From: Hymenobacter siberiensis
GTDB taxonomy: Bacteria > Bacteroidota > Bacteroidia > Cytophagales > Hymenobacteraceae
Direction: 5' to 3'
Assembly (NCBI RefSeq): GCF_018967845.1
Contig: NZ_JAHLZZ010000001.1
Location: 1,550,001 to 1,614,000 of the forward strand
Length of the DNA stretch: 64,000 nt
The number at the start of each line of letters is the position of its first letter. Within the stretch, counting starts at the first letter, position 1. A program made the position numbers and the translations under genes. Under the pieces are notes generated by a model. That model made no database searches. It saw nothing but the letters and a program-made list of their open reading frames with translations, and had not been told where the DNA came from. Below, piece after piece: positions 59,194-64,000 of the stretch.

Positions 59194-60372
59194 ATGTTTG
59201 ATTACCTCATCGTTGGAGCCGGTTTTGCCGGTAGCGTGCTGGCCGAGCGGCTGGCCACCCGCAGCAACAAAAAAGTCCTTATAATTGACAAGCGCAGCCA
59301 CATTGCCGGCAACGCCTACGACCATTACAACGAGGACGGTATTCTGGTGCACAAGTATGGCCCGCACATCTTTCACACCAATTCAAAAGACGTGTTCGAG
59401 TACCTGGGCAACTTCACCGACTGGCGTCCCTACGAGCACCGCGTGCTCGCCTCCGTGGATGGCCAGCACGTGCCGATGCCCATCAACCTCGACACCATCA
59501 ACAAGCTCTACGGCCTGAACCTGACCAGCTTCGAGGTGGAAGAATTCTTCGCCTCCGTAGCCGAGCAGGTCGATGTCATCAAGACGTCGGAAGACGTGGT
59601 GGTGAGCAAAGTAGGCCGCGAGCTATACAACAAATTCTTTAAGAACTACACCAATAAGCAGTGGGGCCTCGACCCCTCGCAGCTCGATAAGTCCGTGACC
59701 AGCCGCGTGCCCACCCGTACTAACCGCGACGACCGGTACTTCACCGACACCTATCAGGCCATGCCCCTGCACGGCTACACCCGGATGTTTGAGAACATGC
59801 TCAACCACCCAAATATCAAGGTGATGCTGAACACGGATTACCACGAAATCATGGACTTCATTCCTTTTAAGGAAATGATTTTCACCGGTCCGGTAGATGA
59901 GTATTTCGACTTCAAGTTCGGCAAGCTGCCCTACCGCTCCCTCGAATTCCGGCACGAAACCTTGAACAAGGAGAAACACCTCGCCGCGCCCGTGGTGAAC
60001 TACCCCAACGACAACCTCTATACGCGCATCACCGAGTTCAAGGCCCTCACCGGCCAGGAGCACCCCAAAACGGCCATTGTGTACGAATACCCGCAGGCCG
60101 AAGGCGACCCGTACTACCCCATCCCGATGCCCGAAAATGCCGAGCTGTACAGCAAGTACAAGAAGCTGGCCGACGAAACGTCGGGCGTGCATTTTGTCGG
60201 TCGCCTCGCCACCTATAAGTATTACAACATGGACCAGGTGGTGGCCCAGGCCCTAACGCTCTACAAGAAACTGACCGAGAAGGAAAACGTCAGCAAGCCC
60301 GTCCTGCCCGCCATTTCCGGCAGCACCGCGCTGGTCGAGAAGCTGATAAGCCGCTCGCCGAAGCAAGAGTAG
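59194..60372 (+). CDS. glf: UDP-galactopyranose mutase
   Basis: This FAD enzyme interconverts UDP-galactopyranose and UDP-galactofuranose. The 392-residue product begins with the FAD motif YLIVGAGFAGSVLAERLA, has RSHIAGNAYD, KYGPHIFHTN and the active-site YTNKQWGLDP region. It points to galactofuranose in a surface glycan, with the upstream glycosyltransferase as a likely user. Confidence 0.95.
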   Translation: MFDYLIVGAGFAGSVLAERLATRSNKKVLIIDKRSHIAGNAYDHYNEDGILVHKYGPHIFHTNSKDVFEYLGNFTDWRPYEHRVLASVDGQHVPMPINLDTINKLYGLNLTSFEVEEFFASVAEQVDVIKTSEDVVVSKVGRELYNKFFKNYTNKQWGLDPSQLDKSVTSRVPTRTNRDDRYFTDTYQAMPLHGYTRMFENMLNHPNIKVMLNTDYHEIMDFIPFKEMIFTGPVDEYFDFKFGKLPYRSLEFRHETLNKEKHLAAPVVNYPNDNLYTRITEFKALTGQEHPKTAIVYEYPQAEGDPYYPIPMPENAELYSKYKKLADETSGVHFVGRLATYKYYNMDQVVAQALTLYKKLTEKENVSKPVLPAISGSTALVEKLISRSPKQE

Positions 60373-60374
60373 CC

Positions 60375-60503
60375 GTAGCGTGGACTCTGCGAGTCCGCGT
60401 CTCGCCGCGCAGCGGCGAATGCGGACTCCAACCGTCGCGCAAATCCCTACAACGACCATTCGCCGCATGGCGGCAAGAAGCGGACTCGCAGAGTCCACGC
60501 TAC
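60375..60503. repeat. Composite palindromic repeat after glf
   Basis: Outer arms 60375-60398 and 60480-60503 are exact complements (24 nt; core GGACTCTGCGAGTCC). Inside are further pairings (CGCCGCGCAGCGGCG; ATTCGCCGCATGGCGGC). It begins 2 nt after the glf stop. Confidence 0.85.
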
Positions 60504-60508
60504 TGAGC

Positions 60509-60541
60509 GAGCCCCGTCAATTTGGCGGGGCTTTTTGTTTT
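60509..60541 (+). terminator. Rho-independent terminator after glf
   Basis: GCCCCG (60511-60516) pairs with CGGGGC (60526-60531), then TTTTTGTTTT. Confidence 0.82.
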
Positions 60542-60566
60542 GGGATGGTTTTAGCAGAACGCTCCG

Positions 60567-60574
60567 TAAATTTG
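60567..60574 (+). promoter_or_regulatory. -7 box of secA
   Basis: TAaaTTTG lies 38 nt before the secA ATG. The -33 region is poor. Confidence 0.45.
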
Positions 60575-60612
60575 AGGTGCGCGCAAACGCATTTCGCTAT
60601 AAAAACTACCTG

Positions 60613-64000
<3,388 letters not shown>

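Overview
The window looks like chromosome from a Bacteroidota bacterium of the Cytophagales, most like Hymenobacter or a close relative. The signs are: GC-rich coding sequence; promoters of the Bacteroidota type (TTG, about 20 nt, then TAnnTTTG); proteins ending in type IX secretion (T9SS) sorting domains; a cysteine-poor S14 and L36; the gene order rplQ-eno-divIC; and many GC-rich palindromic dispersed repeats. This placement is inference from gene content and signals; no search was run. No rRNA, tRNA, CRISPR array, prophage or intact insertion sequence was seen.

Region 1 (1-26.5 kb) is the translation supercluster: a lipoprotein, a DUF3467 gene, rpsL-rpsG-fusA-rpsJ, then the S10, spc and alpha operons through rplQ, followed by eno and a divIC-like gene. 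It is interrupted twice by non-ribosomal genes. An O-antigen-ligase-like membrane protein sits between rpsJ and rplC. A lipoprotein plus an aldehyde dehydrogenase sit between rpsN and rpsH. Each break has a terminator upstream and a fresh promoter downstream. A third, small AT-rich insert between infA and rpmJ is bounded by an 11-nt inverted repeat and encodes a possible 57-residue membrane peptide whose stop overlaps the rpmJ start. Several intergenic gaps in the cluster hold palindromes built from different short words.

Region 2 (26.6-36.2 kb) holds a broken CUB/CARDB-repeat surface protein with a T9SS tail, a small secreted protein, anmK (anhydromuropeptide recycling) and an HscA-like Hsp70, both on the minus strand, then a DUF4331 protein with a T9SS tail.

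Region 3 (36.3-41.7 kb) continues co-directionally from the DUF4331 gene: a TPR protein, a HupE/UreJ-type membrane protein, two small Cys-containing proteins and a TonB-dependent receptor with a His-rich plug. I suggest these form one envelope system, possibly for metal acquisition. This is the best candidate here for an undescribed system.

Region 4 (41.8-53.5 kb) has a secreted GH13 alpha-amylase, two tandem murein L,D-transpeptidase-like proteins, an Ldh-family oxidoreductase, a Ppx/GppA phosphatase, a zinc-ribbon membrane protein, a SAM methyltransferase, a lipobox-bearing class B penicillin-binding protein and dapF. Several of these act on peptidoglycan or its precursors.

Region 5 (53.7-57.6 kb) is a minus-strand oxidative and electrophile stress set: ohrR, ohr, an NADPH enone reductase-like gene, an ABM monooxygenase-like gene and a DJ-1/PfpI gene, divergent from a GNAT acetyltransferase. 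Region 6 (57.7-64 kb) has a glycosyltransferase, glf (UDP-galactopyranose mutase) and secA, which runs off the window end.
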